Below, one piece after another: positions 53,540 to 62,629 of a stretch of 64,000 nt of DNA. The stretch comes from Actinomadura hallensis (GTDB lineage Bacteria > Actinomycetota > Actinomycetes > Streptosporangiales > Streptosporangiaceae). The stretch spans positions 620,001-684,000 of the forward strand of contig NZ_VFPO01000001.1 in the NCBI RefSeq assembly GCF_006716765.1. Direction: 5' to 3'. Every line of letters starts with the position of its first letter. The first letter of the stretch is position 1. The notes beneath the pieces were generated by a model that was given only the letters and a program-made list of their open reading frames with translations, did not search any database and was not told where the DNA came from. The translations under genes and the position numbers were made by a program.

Positions 53540-55070
53540 GCTGATCATCCGCGGTGCGCGCCAGCACACCGGCCGGACCGCCGTGGTGTTCGGCGACGAG
53601 GAGATGACGTTCGCCGAGGTCGACGAGCTGAGCAACCGGCTCGCGCACGCCCTCGCGCGGGAGGGCGCCGGGCACGGGCGGCGCGTCGGGCTGCTGCTGA
53701 ACAACAGCCTGCTCAGCGTGCCGCTCGACTTCGCCTGCGTGAAGGGCGGGATCAACCGGGTCCCGCTGAACGCGCGGCTCTCCGTCGCCGAGCACGTCAC
53801 CATGCTGACCGACACCCAGTGCGAGCTGGTGGTGTTCGGCGCCGACCTCACCGACCGCGCCCGCGCGCTCGCCGCCGAACTGCCCGATGTGACCTTCCTC
53901 GGGCTGGAGACCAGTCTGGGCGATGAGCCGCCTCTCATGGAGCGCGCCAAGAGCGCACCGGCGACGCTGCCCGAGGTGGACGTCCGCCCGGACGACGTCA
54001 TCCTCACCCTCTACACGTCCGGCACCACCGGGACCCTGAAGGCGGCGCAGCACACCCAGGCGTCGTACGCGGCGATCTGCCGGAACGTGCTGCTCAACCT
54101 CTTCCCGGCCACGCCCGACGACGCCATGCTCCACGCGGCGAGCCTCATCCACGCCAGTGGGGTGTTCGTGCTGCCGCTGTGGCTGCGCGGCGGCCGGACC
54201 GTCATCCTGCCGGGCTTCGTGCCCGAGCAGTTCCTCGCCGCCGTCCCGCGCTACGGAGCCACGGCGATCAACCTGGTGCCGACGATGATCCAGATGCTGG
54301 TCGAGCACCCGGACTTCGAGACCACCGACGTCTCCACGCTGCGCCGGGTCATCTACGGCGCCTCGCCGATGCCGCGTCCCGTCATCGAGCGCGCCATGCG
54401 GGTGTGGGGCCGGGAGCGCTTCTGGCAGTACTACGGGCAGACCGAGATCCCGCTGTGCATCGCGGTGCTGCGTCCCGAGGACCACACCGGCGACCGGCTC
54501 GCCGCCTGCGGGCAGCTCGCCGCCGAGATCGACCTGCGGCTGCTGGACGAGGACGGCCGCGAGACGGCCCCCGGCGAGCCCGGCGAGATCGTGGTGCGCG
54601 GCCCGTCCGCCTGCGCGGGGTACTTCAACGCCCCGGAGCTGACCGCGGAGATGTTCCGCGACGGCTGGGTCCACACCCGCGACGTCGGCGTCCTGGACGA
54701 CAACGGCTTCCTGTACCTCAAGGACAGGACGTCCGACATGATCATCAGCGGCGGCTACAACGTGTACCCGCGCGAGGTCGAGGACGTCCTGCTGGAGCAC
54801 CCCGAGGTGCGCGAGGCCGCGGTCGTCGGCACCCCGGACGAGCGCTGGGTGGAGGCGGTCACGGCCGTCGTCGTCCCCGCCGAGGGGGTCACGCCGGACG
54901 ACGCCCTCGCCGAGCGCCTGGTCGCGCACGTGGCGGAGAAGGTCGCCTCCTACAAGAAGCCGCGCAAGGTCGTCTTCGCGGAGGCCATTCCCAAGACCGC
55001 CGTCGGGAAGCTCGACCGCAAGACCCTGCGCGCCCGCTTCGCCGGCGACGAGGCGGGCGCCGCGCGGTAA
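53523..55070 (+). CDS. Acyl-CoA synthetase (AMP-forming)
   Basis: A 515-residue ligase. The P-loop TLYTSGTTG near residue 160 is followed by TLKAAQHT rather than the common RPKG; YYGQTE, YFNAPELT and YNVYPREVE follow, with the catalytic Lys in TAVGKLDRKTL near 496. It joins an organic acid to CoA. With the hydratase-like gene and PaaX regulator it forms a small acid-degradation unit; the substrate is unknown but could be an aromatic or medium-chain acid. Confidence 0.9.
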   Translation: MTTTRELIIRGARQHTGRTAVVFGDEEMTFAEVDELSNRLAHALAREGAGHGRRVGLLLNNSLLSVPLDFACVKGGINRVPLNARLSVAEHVTMLTDTQCELVVFGADLTDRARALAAELPDVTFLGLETSLGDEPPLMERAKSAPATLPEVDVRPDDVILTLYTSGTTGTLKAAQHTQASYAAICRNVLLNLFPATPDDAMLHAASLIHASGVFVLPLWLRGGRTVILPGFVPEQFLAAVPRYGATAINLVPTMIQMLVEHPDFETTDVSTLRRVIYGASPMPRPVIERAMRVWGRERFWQYYGQTEIPLCIAVLRPEDHTGDRLAACGQLAAEIDLRLLDEDGRETAPGEPGEIVVRGPSACAGYFNAPELTAEMFRDGWVHTRDVGVLDDNGFLYLKDRTSDMIISGGYNVYPREVEDVLLEHPEVREAAVVGTPDERWVEAVTAVVVPAEGVTPDDALAERLVAHVAEKVASYKKPRKVVFAEAIPKTAVGKLDRKTLRARFAGDEAGAAR

Positions 55071-55106
55071 CCGGGCGTCGCGCCGCTCCGTCACCGGGGT
55101 CTCGTG

Positions 55107-55133
55107 GGCACCGGGCAGGTCAAGCCCGGTGCC
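55107..55133. terminator. Terminator hairpin after acyl-CoA synthetase
   Basis: GGCACCGGGC and GCCCGGTGCC form a perfect 10-bp stem with a 7-base loop, 36 bases beyond the ligase stop. Confidence 0.75.
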
Positions 55134-55139
55134 CTCGAT

Positions 55140-55158
55140 GTACTACCTTGCGTAGTAC
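55140..55158. promoter_or_regulatory. BlaI/CopY-like operator before the copper genes
   Basis: GTACTACcttgcGTAGTAC has perfect 7-bp arms and a 5-base centre, 46 bases before the first gene of the copper set. TAC-TAC/GTA-GTA dyads are typical of BlaI/MecI/CopY winged-helix repressors. No such regulator gene is in the window. Confidence 0.7.
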
Positions 55159-55204
55159 ACGTGGGGCCTCGACCGATCCCTGAGCGGAGGACGGACGCCA
55201 GCCG

Positions 55205-55867
55205 ATGACAGCGCACCCGACGACGGCGCCGCCGGCCGACCGCGGCATGCGGCTGCTGCGGGCGGCCGCGTTCTCGGCCGTCTGCGTGTCGGCGTCGGGC
55301 TGCGCGCACGTGCTGGCGTCGGGGGAAGGGCTGTCCTGGACGCCGCTCGTCGCCGGGTGGCTGGCGACGATGCTCCTGGTGACGCCGCTGGCGGGCCGGG
55401 AGCGGTCGAGGCCGGGCATCATCGCGACGCTGCTGTGCGGCCAGGTGGTCCTGCACGTGGTGTTCAGCCTCGGGCAGTGCGGCGGAGCGGCCGCGGCCGG
55501 GCATCCCGGCGCGGCCTCGGCGGCGCATGCGCCGCCCGTCCATGAGGCCGGGGCGTCCCTGGGCGCCTCGCTGGTGCCGGGACCGGCGATGTTCGCCCTC
55601 CACCTGATCGCCGCCGCCGTCCTCGGCCGGGTCGTCCACCACGGCGACCGCGCCCTGTGGCGGCTGGAGCGGCTGTCGCGGCGGGCGGCCGGGGCGTTCG
55701 GCCGGCCGCTGGCCGCGCTGCTGGGCGCGGCCCTCGTCCGGGTCCCCGCCCTGCCGCCGTGCGTCCTGCGCGCCGACCCCCGCGCCCGCGAGGCGGGGGA
55801 CGCGCCGGGCTGGACCGTGGCGCTGAACCACGCGGTGATCCGCCGCGGGCCGCCCGTCGCGGCGTGA
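55205..55867 (+). CDS. Membrane protein of the copper cluster
   Basis: A 220-residue protein with about four membrane helices and a His-containing loop between the second and third (HPGAASAAHAPPVHEAG), which could bind copper. The C-terminus is a basic cytoplasmic tail with CVLRADPRAREAG. Similar proteins occur in actinobacteria next to Sco1 and PCu(A)C genes. GCGGAGG precedes ATG 55205. It is probably the first gene of the operon running to the peroxidase. Confidence 0.75.
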   Translation: MTAHPTTAPPADRGMRLLRAAAFSAVCVSASGCAHVLASGEGLSWTPLVAGWLATMLLVTPLAGRERSRPGIIATLLCGQVVLHVVFSLGQCGGAAAAGHPGAASAAHAPPVHEAGASLGASLVPGPAMFALHLIAAAVLGRVVHHGDRALWRLERLSRRAAGAFGRPLAALLGAALVRVPALPPCVLRADPRAREAGDAPGWTVALNHAVIRRGPPVAA

Positions 55868-55981
55868 CACGACCTGCCCGGCGGGCGGCCCGGCCGCCCG
55901 GACACCCGTGCGCCGTCGCATGCCCTCCGGGACGCGCACGTCCCCCGGGAAGCGATGGCGAATCCCCTGTTTGGAGGCTTC

Positions 55982-56674
55982 ATGCGTGCCTGGACGCATG
56001 CTTCGACCCGTCCCTCGCGCCGGCGCGCCCGCGCGGCCGGGGCGGCCGCCGTGCTCGCGGCGATCTGCATGGGCGCCGCGGCGTGCGGCGCCGGGACGAC
56101 GGCGGACGATCCCGTCGCCGCCGAGACGGCCACCGCGGACCCCGGGAGCGGGAACGCGCTTCGGCCCCCGCGCCCGCTGCAGAAACCGGACCTGAAACTG
56201 ACCGACGACGAGGGGAGGCCGTTCGACCTCGTCAGGGAGACGGCGGGCAAGCCGACCCTGCTGTTCTTCGGCTACACGCACTGCCCCGACGTGTGCCCGA
56301 CGACGCTGGCGGACCTGGCGACCGCGGTGAAGAAGCTCCCCGAGGCCGACCAGGACCGGGTCCGGGTGGTCTTCGTGACCACCGACCCCGCCCGCGACAA
56401 GCCCGAGCGCGTGCGCGAGTGGCTCCAGGCGTTCGACGACCGCTTCATCGGGCTGACCGGAGACTTCGACGCGATCAGGAACGCGGCGCGCTCCGTCGGG
56501 GTCGCGGTGGAGAAGCCGGTAGAGAACGACGACGGCACCGTGACCGCGACCCACGGCGGGCAGGTGCTCGCGTTCTCCCCGTCCGATGACAGGGCCCACG
56601 TGATCTTCACGTCCGGGGCGACGACCGAGCAGTTCTCGGCCGAGCTGCCGGGGCTCGTCAAGGGGGAGGCGTGA
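55982..56674 (+). CDS. Sco1/SenC-type copper chaperone lipoprotein
   Basis: A 230-residue lipoprotein: basic N-terminus, hydrophobic stretch and lipobox Cys at residue 35 (GAAAC). The thioredoxin fold has the copper CxxxC site CPDVC (Cys101, Cys105) and the distant His191 in THGGQ. Sco proteins deliver copper to the CuA centre of cytochrome oxidase. ATG 55982 has GGAGG 5 bases upstream; ATG 55955 has none. It overlaps the PCu(A)C gene by four bases. Confidence 0.93.
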   Translation: MRAWTHASTRPSRRRARAAGAAAVLAAICMGAAACGAGTTADDPVAAETATADPGSGNALRPPRPLQKPDLKLTDDEGRPFDLVRETAGKPTLLFFGYTHCPDVCPTTLADLATAVKKLPEADQDRVRVVFVTTDPARDKPERVREWLQAFDDRFIGLTGDFDAIRNAARSVGVAVEKPVENDDGTVTATHGGQVLAFSPSDDRAHVIFTSGATTEQFSAELPGLVKGEA

Positions 56675-57156
56675 GGCGCGCGGCCGCCGCCGCGGCCCTC
56701 GCGGTCGTCGCCGCGACGGCGGCGTGCTCGGCGTCCGGCGCGTCCTCGGGCGACGCCGCGCCGGACGGCCCGCGGCTGTCGGTGACGGGCGCCTACGTGC
56801 CCGAACCCCCGCTGGACGACATGGCCGCCGGATACTTCACCGTCGCCAACACCGGGTCGGAGCCCGACAAGCTGACCTCGGTGACCAGCGACATCGCGGG
56901 CGACGTGTCCATGCACAGCACCACGCCGGAAGGCGCGATGAAGGAGGAGAAGGAGCTCCCCGTCCCCGCGGGCGGCAAGCTCGAACTGCGCACCGGCGGG
57001 CTCCACCTGATGCTGATGGACCTGAAGCGCAAGCCGGCCGTCGGCGACACCGTCACCTTCACCCTGCGGTTCGCGACCTCGGAGCCGATCACCGTGCGGG
57101 CGCCCGTCAAGCCCGCGACGCACCGGAACGATCACTCGCACCGCAACGCTCACTGA
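56671..57156 (+). CDS. PCu(A)C copper chaperone lipoprotein
   Basis: A 161-residue lipoprotein with lipobox Cys19 (ATAAC). The copper site is complete: Met81-His82, Met90, His112 and Met114 (MHSTTPEGAM; LHLMLM), the H(M)x-M-x21-HxM motif. PCu(A)C passes Cu(I) to Sco1 or directly to oxidase. The His-rich tail (HRNDHSHRNAH) may also bind metal. It overlaps the Sco1 gene, so the two are made together. Confidence 0.93.
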   Translation: MRRAAAAAALAVVAATAACSASGASSGDAAPDGPRLSVTGAYVPEPPLDDMAAGYFTVANTGSEPDKLTSVTSDIAGDVSMHSTTPEGAMKEEKELPVPAGGKLELRTGGLHLMLMDLKRKPAVGDTVTFTLRFATSEPITVRAPVKPATHRNDHSHRNAH

Positions 57157-57225
57157 CGACCCGTCCGCGCACCGTGCCCGGCCCTTCCGGGCGCGGCGCG
57201 CGAACGGGCGGGGGGTGGTACGACC

Positions 57226-58470
57226 ATGAAGAACTCCGACGCCACGCGCGGCATCACCCGCCGCCGGCTGCTGGGCGTCGCCGGCGGCGCCGGAGCCGCG
57301 GGACTCCTCGGCGGCGGCGTGGCCGACGCGGTGGCCCGGCGGTGGGCGGGGCCCGCCGAGACGCCCCTGACGGCGACGGGCGCCACCGCCGTCCCGTTCC
57401 ACGGCCGCCACCAGGCCGGGATCACGACCCCGCCGCAGGCGTGGGGGCACCTGGTCGCCTTCGACCTGGTCCCGGACGCCGGCCGTCCCGAGGCCGCCGC
57501 GCTGATGCGCCGCTGGTCGCGGGCGGCCGAGGCGATGACCGCGGGGCGGCCGCCCGAGGGCGACAACCAGATCGCGCTGGACGCCGGACCGTGCTCCCTC
57601 ACCGTGACGTTCGGGTTCGGCCGCACGTTCTTCGGCAAGACGGGGCTGGAGGACCGCATGCCCGAGGCGCTGGTGGAGATGCCGCCCTTCCCCGGCGACG
57701 ACCTCGACCGGTCCCGCAGCGACGGCGACCTGTGGGTGCAGATCGGCGCGGACGACCCGCTGGTCGCCGTGCACGCGCTGCGCGTCCTGCAGCGCGCCGC
57801 GTCCGGGACGGCGGCGGTCCGGTGGCAGATGAACGGCTTCAACCGCGCCCGGGGCGCGACCGAGCGGCCGAGGACCGTCCGCAACCTCATGGGGCAGATC
57901 GACGGCACCGCCAACCCCGATCCGTCCGATCCGGACTTCGACGCCAAGATCTTCGTCGGCGGCGCCACCGGCGGCGAGGCGTGGATGGACGGCGGGTCCT
58001 ACGCGGTCGTCCGCCGCATCCGGATGCTGCTCGACCACTGGGAGCGGCTGCCGGTGGACCGGCAGGAGCGCGTCATCGGCCGCCGCAAGGACACCGGGGC
58101 GCCGCTCTCCGGCGGCACCGAGACCACGCCCGCGGACCTGACCGCGACGGGGCCGGACGGGACGCTCGCCATCCCCGGCGACGCGCACATCAGGGTGGCG
58201 GCGCCCGCGTCGAACGGCGGCGCGACCATGCTGCGCCGCAGCTTCTCCTACCACGACGGCCACCGCGACGACGGCGCACCCGACGCGGGCCTGCTGTTCG
58301 TCGCCTGGCAGGCCGACCCGACCGAGGGCTTCATCAAGGTGCAGCGCAAGCTCGCAGGCGGCGACAGCCTCAGTCGTTTCCTGAAGCACGAGTCCAGCGC
58401 GATGTTCGCGGTCCCCGGCGGCGCCGAGGACCCGGACGACTACGTGGGCCGCTCCCTCCTGGAACCCTGA
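57226..58470 (+). CDS. DyP-type haem peroxidase, Tat-exported
   Basis: A 414-residue peroxidase of the EfeB group. A Tat signal is present (ITRRRLLGVAGGAGAAGLLG) and the family GxxDG motif GQIDGTANP is near residue 225, with the haem His region in the second half (LLFVAWQADPTEGFIKVQRK). It may oxidise dyes or porphyrin-type substrates, or help retrieve iron. In actinobacteria a DyP gene often follows Sco1/PCu(A)C genes; copper-linked oxidative stress may be the reason, which is inference. Confidence 0.93.
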   Translation: MKNSDATRGITRRRLLGVAGGAGAAGLLGGGVADAVARRWAGPAETPLTATGATAVPFHGRHQAGITTPPQAWGHLVAFDLVPDAGRPEAAALMRRWSRAAEAMTAGRPPEGDNQIALDAGPCSLTVTFGFGRTFFGKTGLEDRMPEALVEMPPFPGDDLDRSRSDGDLWVQIGADDPLVAVHALRVLQRAASGTAAVRWQMNGFNRARGATERPRTVRNLMGQIDGTANPDPSDPDFDAKIFVGGATGGEAWMDGGSYAVVRRIRMLLDHWERLPVDRQERVIGRRKDTGAPLSGGTETTPADLTATGPDGTLAIPGDAHIRVAAPASNGGATMLRRSFSYHDGHRDDGAPDAGLLFVAWQADPTEGFIKVQRKLAGGDSLSRFLKHESSAMFAVPGGAEDPDDYVGRSLLEP

Positions 58471-58478
58471 CCACCGCA

Positions 58479-58503
58479 CCGGCCCGCCCGCACGGCGGGC
58501 CGG
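58479..58503. terminator. Terminator hairpin after DyP peroxidase
   Basis: CCGGCCCGCC and GGCGGGCCGG form a perfect 10-bp stem with a 5-base loop, 8 bases after the peroxidase stop. Confidence 0.75.
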
Positions 58504-58518
58504 CAGGGACCGGCCCGG

Positions 58519-58553
58519 CCCCCACCCCTGACCTGCGAGCAGCGGGGGTGGGG
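58519..58553. terminator. Second hairpin, on the CstR side
   Basis: CCCCCACCCC and GGGGGTGGGG form a 10-bp stem with a 15-base loop, just beyond the CstR-like stop on the minus strand. Confidence 0.65.
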
Positions 58554-58557
58554 CGGA

Positions 58558-58935
<378 letters not shown>

Positions 58936-58951
58936 CTAACCTGCGCCTCAG

Positions 58952-58967
58952 ATACCCCCCGGGGTAT
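58952..58967. promoter_or_regulatory. CstR operator 3
   Basis: ATACCCCccGGGGTAT has 7-bp arms and lies 19 bases upstream of the MBL-rhodanese ATG. Its centre is 55 bp from operator 2. Confidence 0.85.
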
Positions 58968-58986
58968 ATCTCAGGAAGGTGGTCCA

Positions 58987-60345
58987 ATGATCGAGATCGT
59001 TCCGATCGACACCCCCACGCTGGGTGACCGCAGCTACTTCGTCACCGACGGCGAAGTCGCCTTCGTGGTCGATCCGCAGCGTGACATCGACCGCGTGCTC
59101 GCCCTGGCGGAGGAACGGGGAGTGCGGGTCGCCGATGTGTTCGAGACCCACATCCACAACGACTACGTGACCGGCGGCCTGGCGCTGGCGCGGGCCACGG
59201 GCGCCGCGTACCACGTGAACTCGGCCGATCCGGTGGAGTTCGAGCACGACGCCGTGTCCGACGGTGACGTGATCGAGGTCGGCGCGCGCATGCGGGTGAG
59301 GGTCGTGGCGACGCCGGGCCACACGTTCACCCACCTGGCCTACGTCCTGGAGGCCCCGGGCAGGGCGCCCGCGGTCTTCTCGGGCGGGTCCCTGCTGTAC
59401 GGGTCCACGGGGCGGCCGGACCTGCTCGGGCCCTCCCACACCCACGAGCTGGTGACGGCCCAGTACGGGTCGGTGCAGCGGCTGGCGCGCGAACTGCCCG
59501 ACGACGCCGAGATCTTCCCCACGCACGGGTTCGGGAGCTTCTGCTCCGCCACCCAGTCGCAGGCCGAGGCGTCCACGATCGGGCGGGAGAAGCGCACCAA
59601 CCCCGCGCTCACGCTGGACGAGAAGGAGTACGTGGAGTCGCTGCTCGCCGGGCTGGACGCCTGGCCCGCGTACTACGCCCACATGGGGCCGTCCAACAGC
59701 GCGGGTCCCGCGGCGCCCGACCTGTCGGAGCCGCGCCGCGCGGACGCGGCCGAGCTGCGGCGGCGCATCGAGGCGGGGGAGTGGGTCGTCGACCTGCGGA
59801 CCCGCACGGCGTTCGCGGCCGGGCACATGGCCGGGAGCCTGAACTTCGGGCTCGACGGCCCGATGGCGACCTACCTCGGCTGGCTCATCCCGTGGGGCAC
59901 CCCGGTGACCCTGCTCGGCGAGACGCCGGAGGACGTGGCCGAGGCCCAGCGCGAACTCGTGCGGATCGGCATCGACCGGCCGGCCGCGGCCGCCACCGGC
60001 GGTCCCGAGCGCTGGGCGGACGGGGAGCCCCTGGCGTCCTTTGACCGGGCGTCGTTCGACGAGCTGGCCGCCGTGCGCCACCACCGGCCGGTCGTGGTCC
60101 TGGACGTGCGCCGGGTCCAGGAGTGGGAGCAGTCCCACATCGAGGGCGCCGTCCACATCCCGCTGCACGAACTGCCGCAGCGCCTGGACGAGGTGCCCGA
60201 CGGCGAGGTCTGGGTGCACTGCCAGGGCGGCTACCGCGCCGCCGTCGCCGCCTCGCTGCTGGCCGCCGCCGGCCGGCGCGTCGTCGCCATCGACGACGAG
60301 TACGGCGCCCGCGCGGGCCTGCCGACCGCCGCGGCCGCCGTCTGA
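58987..60345 (+). CDS. MBL-fold/double rhodanese fusion, CstB-like
   Basis: A 452-residue protein. The metallo-beta-lactamase domain (1-235) resembles persulfide dioxygenase, with HIHND at 55-59, GHTFTH at 111-116 and PTH at 178-180. Two usual iron-site positions differ: the His after Asp59 is Tyr60, and the Asp of the FxGD motif is Gly (FSGGSLL, 131-137). Two rhodanese domains follow; the first lacks the active Cys (VTLLGE), the second has Cys412 in CQGGYRA. It probably oxidises or transfers persulfide sulfur, but the altered metal site makes the reaction uncertain. An AGGAAGG site precedes ATG 58987. Confidence 0.9.
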   Translation: MIEIVPIDTPTLGDRSYFVTDGEVAFVVDPQRDIDRVLALAEERGVRVADVFETHIHNDYVTGGLALARATGAAYHVNSADPVEFEHDAVSDGDVIEVGARMRVRVVATPGHTFTHLAYVLEAPGRAPAVFSGGSLLYGSTGRPDLLGPSHTHELVTAQYGSVQRLARELPDDAEIFPTHGFGSFCSATQSQAEASTIGREKRTNPALTLDEKEYVESLLAGLDAWPAYYAHMGPSNSAGPAAPDLSEPRRADAAELRRRIEAGEWVVDLRTRTAFAAGHMAGSLNFGLDGPMATYLGWLIPWGTPVTLLGETPEDVAEAQRELVRIGIDRPAAAATGGPERWADGEPLASFDRASFDELAAVRHHRPVVVLDVRRVQEWEQSHIEGAVHIPLHELPQRLDEVPDGEVWVHCQGGYRAAVAASLLAAAGRRVVAIDDEYGARAGLPTAAAAV

Positions 60346-60435
60346 CCCGCGGCCATTCCCTCCTCCTGTTCCCGGACGCGGCCCGCGCCGTGTCCGGGAC
60401 CGCTCTTGAACGAAGGAACAAAGGATCAGCCTCAC

Positions 60436-61008
60436 ATGACGAAGAAGACCACCCAGAGGATCGACGCCGCGTCCCTGCGCGACCGCATCGGCGGCCCGGA
60501 CGCGCCGCGCCTGCTGGACGTGCGGACCCCGCGCGAGTTCGCCGCGGCGCACATTCCCGGTTCCTACAACGTCCCGCTGGACACGCTCCGGGAGCACTGC
60601 GACGAACTGCGCGGCAGCCTGGAGCGCGTCGTGCTGGTGTGCCGCACCGGCAACCGCGCGACCCAGGCGGAGCGTGCGCTCAGCCGGGCGGGCCTGACCG
60701 ACGTGCAGATTCTGGACGGCGGCATCGTCGCCTGGGAGGCGGCCGGCGCGCCGCTCAACCGCGGCCGGGCCGGCTGGGACCTCGAACGCCAGGTTCGGCT
60801 GGTCGCCGGCATCCTGGTGCTCACCGGCGTCCTCGGCGGCACCGTCGTTCCCGGGCTCGAATGGCTGGCCGGCGCGGTCGGCGCCGGGCTCGCGATCGCC
60901 GCACTGACCAACACCTGCCTGATGGGCTCGCTGCTGGCCCGCCTTCCCTTCAACCGGGCACCCGCCTGTAACGCAGGGGACGTCGCAGCGATGCTGCGTG
61001 ATCGGTGA
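60436..61008 (+). CDS. Rhodanese with membrane tail
   Basis: A 190-residue protein. The rhodanese domain (1-115) has active Cys69 in CRTGNRA; the remainder is a DUF2892-like membrane region of two helices (LVAGILVLTGVLGGTVV; LAGAVGAGLAIAALTNTCLM). It carries sulfane sulfur at the membrane, probably feeding the exporter encoded next, whose start overlaps its stop. ATG 60436 was chosen; a TTG at 60406 is unlikely. Confidence 0.9.
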   Translation: MTKKTTQRIDAASLRDRIGGPDAPRLLDVRTPREFAAAHIPGSYNVPLDTLREHCDELRGSLERVVLVCRTGNRATQAERALSRAGLTDVQILDGGIVAWEAAGAPLNRGRAGWDLERQVRLVAGILVLTGVLGGTVVPGLEWLAGAVGAGLAIAALTNTCLMGSLLARLPFNRAPACNAGDVAAMLRDR

Positions 61009-61958
61009 TGACGCTCGCACTGACCCTGGCCGCCGCCCTCGCAGTCGGCGTCTCGCTCGGACTGCTGGGCGGCGGCGGGTCCATCCTCACCGTGCCGATC
61101 CTGGTCTACGTGGCCGGGGTCGAGGCCAAGCAGGCGATCGCCATGTCGCTGTTCGTCGTGGGAACGACAGCGCTGACGAGCCTCCTGCCGCACGCCCGCG
61201 GCGGGCGGGTCCGCTGGCGCACCGGCCTGCTGTTCGGCGCCGCCGGCATGGCGGGCGCCTACGCCGGCGGGCGGGTCGCCGCCCTCCTCCCCGCCGCCGT
61301 GCTGCTGGCCGCCTTCGCGGTGATGATGGCGGTGACCGCGCTGGCGATGCTGCGCGGCCGGTCCGCGCCCTCCGGGAGCGGACCGGCGAACCGCCCGGTG
61401 CCGCGGATCCTTACCGAGGGGTTCGTCGTGGGGGCCGTCACCGGGATGGTGGGGGCGGGCGGCGGGTTCCTCGTCGTCCCCGCGCTCGTCCTGCTGGGCG
61501 GCCTGTCCATGCCCGCCGCCATCGGCACCTCTCTGATGGTCATCGCGATGAAGTCCTTCGCGGGCCTGGCCGGCTACCTGCACGGCGTCGACCTGGACTG
61601 GCCGCTCACGTTCGCGGTCACCGGCGCGGCGGCGCTCGGCGCGCTGGGGGGCTCCCACCTGGCCGGACGCGTCGACCCGGAGCGGCTCCGCCGGGCGTTC
61701 GGCTGGTTCGTCCTGGGGATGGCCGGGTTCGTCCTCGCCGGGCAGGCGCCGGCGGACGCCCGCCACGCGCTGCTCGGCACCCTCCCCGGCCGGACGGCGC
61801 TCGCGGCCCTCGCCGTCGCCACCGCCGCGCTCCTGATCTGCCGGGCGAGGCGGCGGCGGGCCCTTCGCTCGCGACACGAAACCGGCAGGTGGATCACCTG
61901 CCGGTCCGGGGCGGCCCCGGGTTCGTCTCACACGGGTTCGTCTCACACCGTGGTGTAG
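61008..61958 (+). CDS. TauE/SafE-family exporter (sulfite/organosulfur)
   Basis: A 316-residue membrane protein with about eight helices and the duplicated TauE pattern (SLGLLGGGGSILTVPILVYV near residue 18; GAVTGMVGAGGGFLVVPALV near 143). TauE proteins export sulfite, thiosulfate or sulfonates, fitting the removal of persulfide oxidation products. The last 30 residues (after about 290) run through a perfect hairpin and a duplicated GSSHT, and overlap the convergent CBS gene by 16 bases, so the C-terminus looks extended relative to the family. Confidence 0.9.
   Translation: MTLALTLAAALAVGVSLGLLGGGGSILTVPILVYVAGVEAKQAIAMSLFVVGTTALTSLLPHARGGRVRWRTGLLFGAAGMAGAYAGGRVAALLPAAVLLAAFAVMMAVTALAMLRGRSAPSGSGPANRPVPRILTEGFVVGAVTGMVGAGGGFLVVPALVLLGGLSMPAAIGTSLMVIAMKSFAGLAGYLHGVDLDWPLTFAVTGAAALGALGGSHLAGRVDPERLRRAFGWFVLGMAGFVLAGQAPADARHALLGTLPGRTALAALAVATAALLICRARRRRALRSRHETGRWITCRSGAAPGSSHTGSSHTVV
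61881..61948. terminator. Hairpin and 15-bp duplication at the end of the TauE gene
   Basis: ACCGGCAGGT and ACCTGCCGGT (61881-61905) form a perfect 10-bp stem with a 5-base loop inside the last codons. A direct repeat of GGGTTCGTCTCACAC follows at 61919-61933 and 61934-61948. The hairpin looks like a terminator over which the reading frame continues. Confidence 0.65.
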
Positions 61959-62629
61959 CGGTGGGCGCGGGTGTCGTCGTGGTCGTAGCCGAGGGTGTGG
62001 ACGACGTCCACGACGCCCTCGACCCGGCGGACCATGCGGACGACGATCGGGATCAGGCTCTTCACCTCGACGCGGCCGGTCAGGTGGACGACGCCGTTCT
62101 CGACGCGGACGTGCAGGACGGCGGGGTCGTGCCACAGCTTCCTGATGATGACGTCCTCGACGACCTCGTCGCGGATCTCGGCGTCGGAGCGGTGGAACAC
62201 GCTCAGCAGGTCGCGGCGGGCCACGATGCCGGCGAGGCGGCCGTCGGCGTCGATGACGGGCATCGCCTTGAACCCGTGGGAGTTCAGCAGGCGCGCGGCC
62301 TCGTTGAGCGGGGTGTCCGGCGCGACGGAGACGACCGGCGCGGTCATCAGCCCGCGGGCGTCGACGGCCGCGGCCTTCGCCTCGGCCTCGGCGTCGCGCC
62401 GCAGGAGGGCCCGCAGCGAGCGGCGCCCGCCGTCCTCGTCCTTGTACTCCTGCTTGCGGAGCAGGTCCGACTCGGTGACGATGCCGGCGACGCGGCCCTC
62501 GCCGTCCACGACGGGCACGCCGCTGATGCCGTGCTCGGCGAGCACCTCGGCGATCTCGGCGAACGGGGTCTCCTCGGTCACGGTCACCACGTTCTCGGTC
62601 ATGACGTCCTGGACCGTGCGGCGTTTCAT
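61943..62629 (-). CDS. Tandem CBS plus BON domain protein
   Basis: A 228-residue protein with two CBS domains (VQDVMTENVVTVTEETPFAE at 6-25 and LMTAPVVSVAPDTPLNEAA near 94-112) and a C-terminal BON domain (VRVENGVVHLTGRVEVKSL). CBS pairs bind adenosyl ligands and BON domains bind membranes; this architecture is common in actinobacterial dormancy and stress genes of the DosR type. The ATG at 62629 has AGGAGG. It converges on, and overlaps, the TauE gene. Confidence 0.92.
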   Translation of the reverse strand: MKRRTVQDVMTENVVTVTEETPFAEIAEVLAEHGISGVPVVDGEGRVAGIVTESDLLRKQEYKDEDGGRRSLRALLRRDAEAEAKAAAVDARGLMTAPVVSVAPDTPLNEAARLLNSHGFKAMPVIDADGRLAGIVARRDLLSVFHRSDAEIRDEVVEDVIIRKLWHDPAVLHVRVENGVVHLTGRVEVKSLIPIVVRMVRRVEGVVDVVHTLGYDHDDTRAHRYTTV

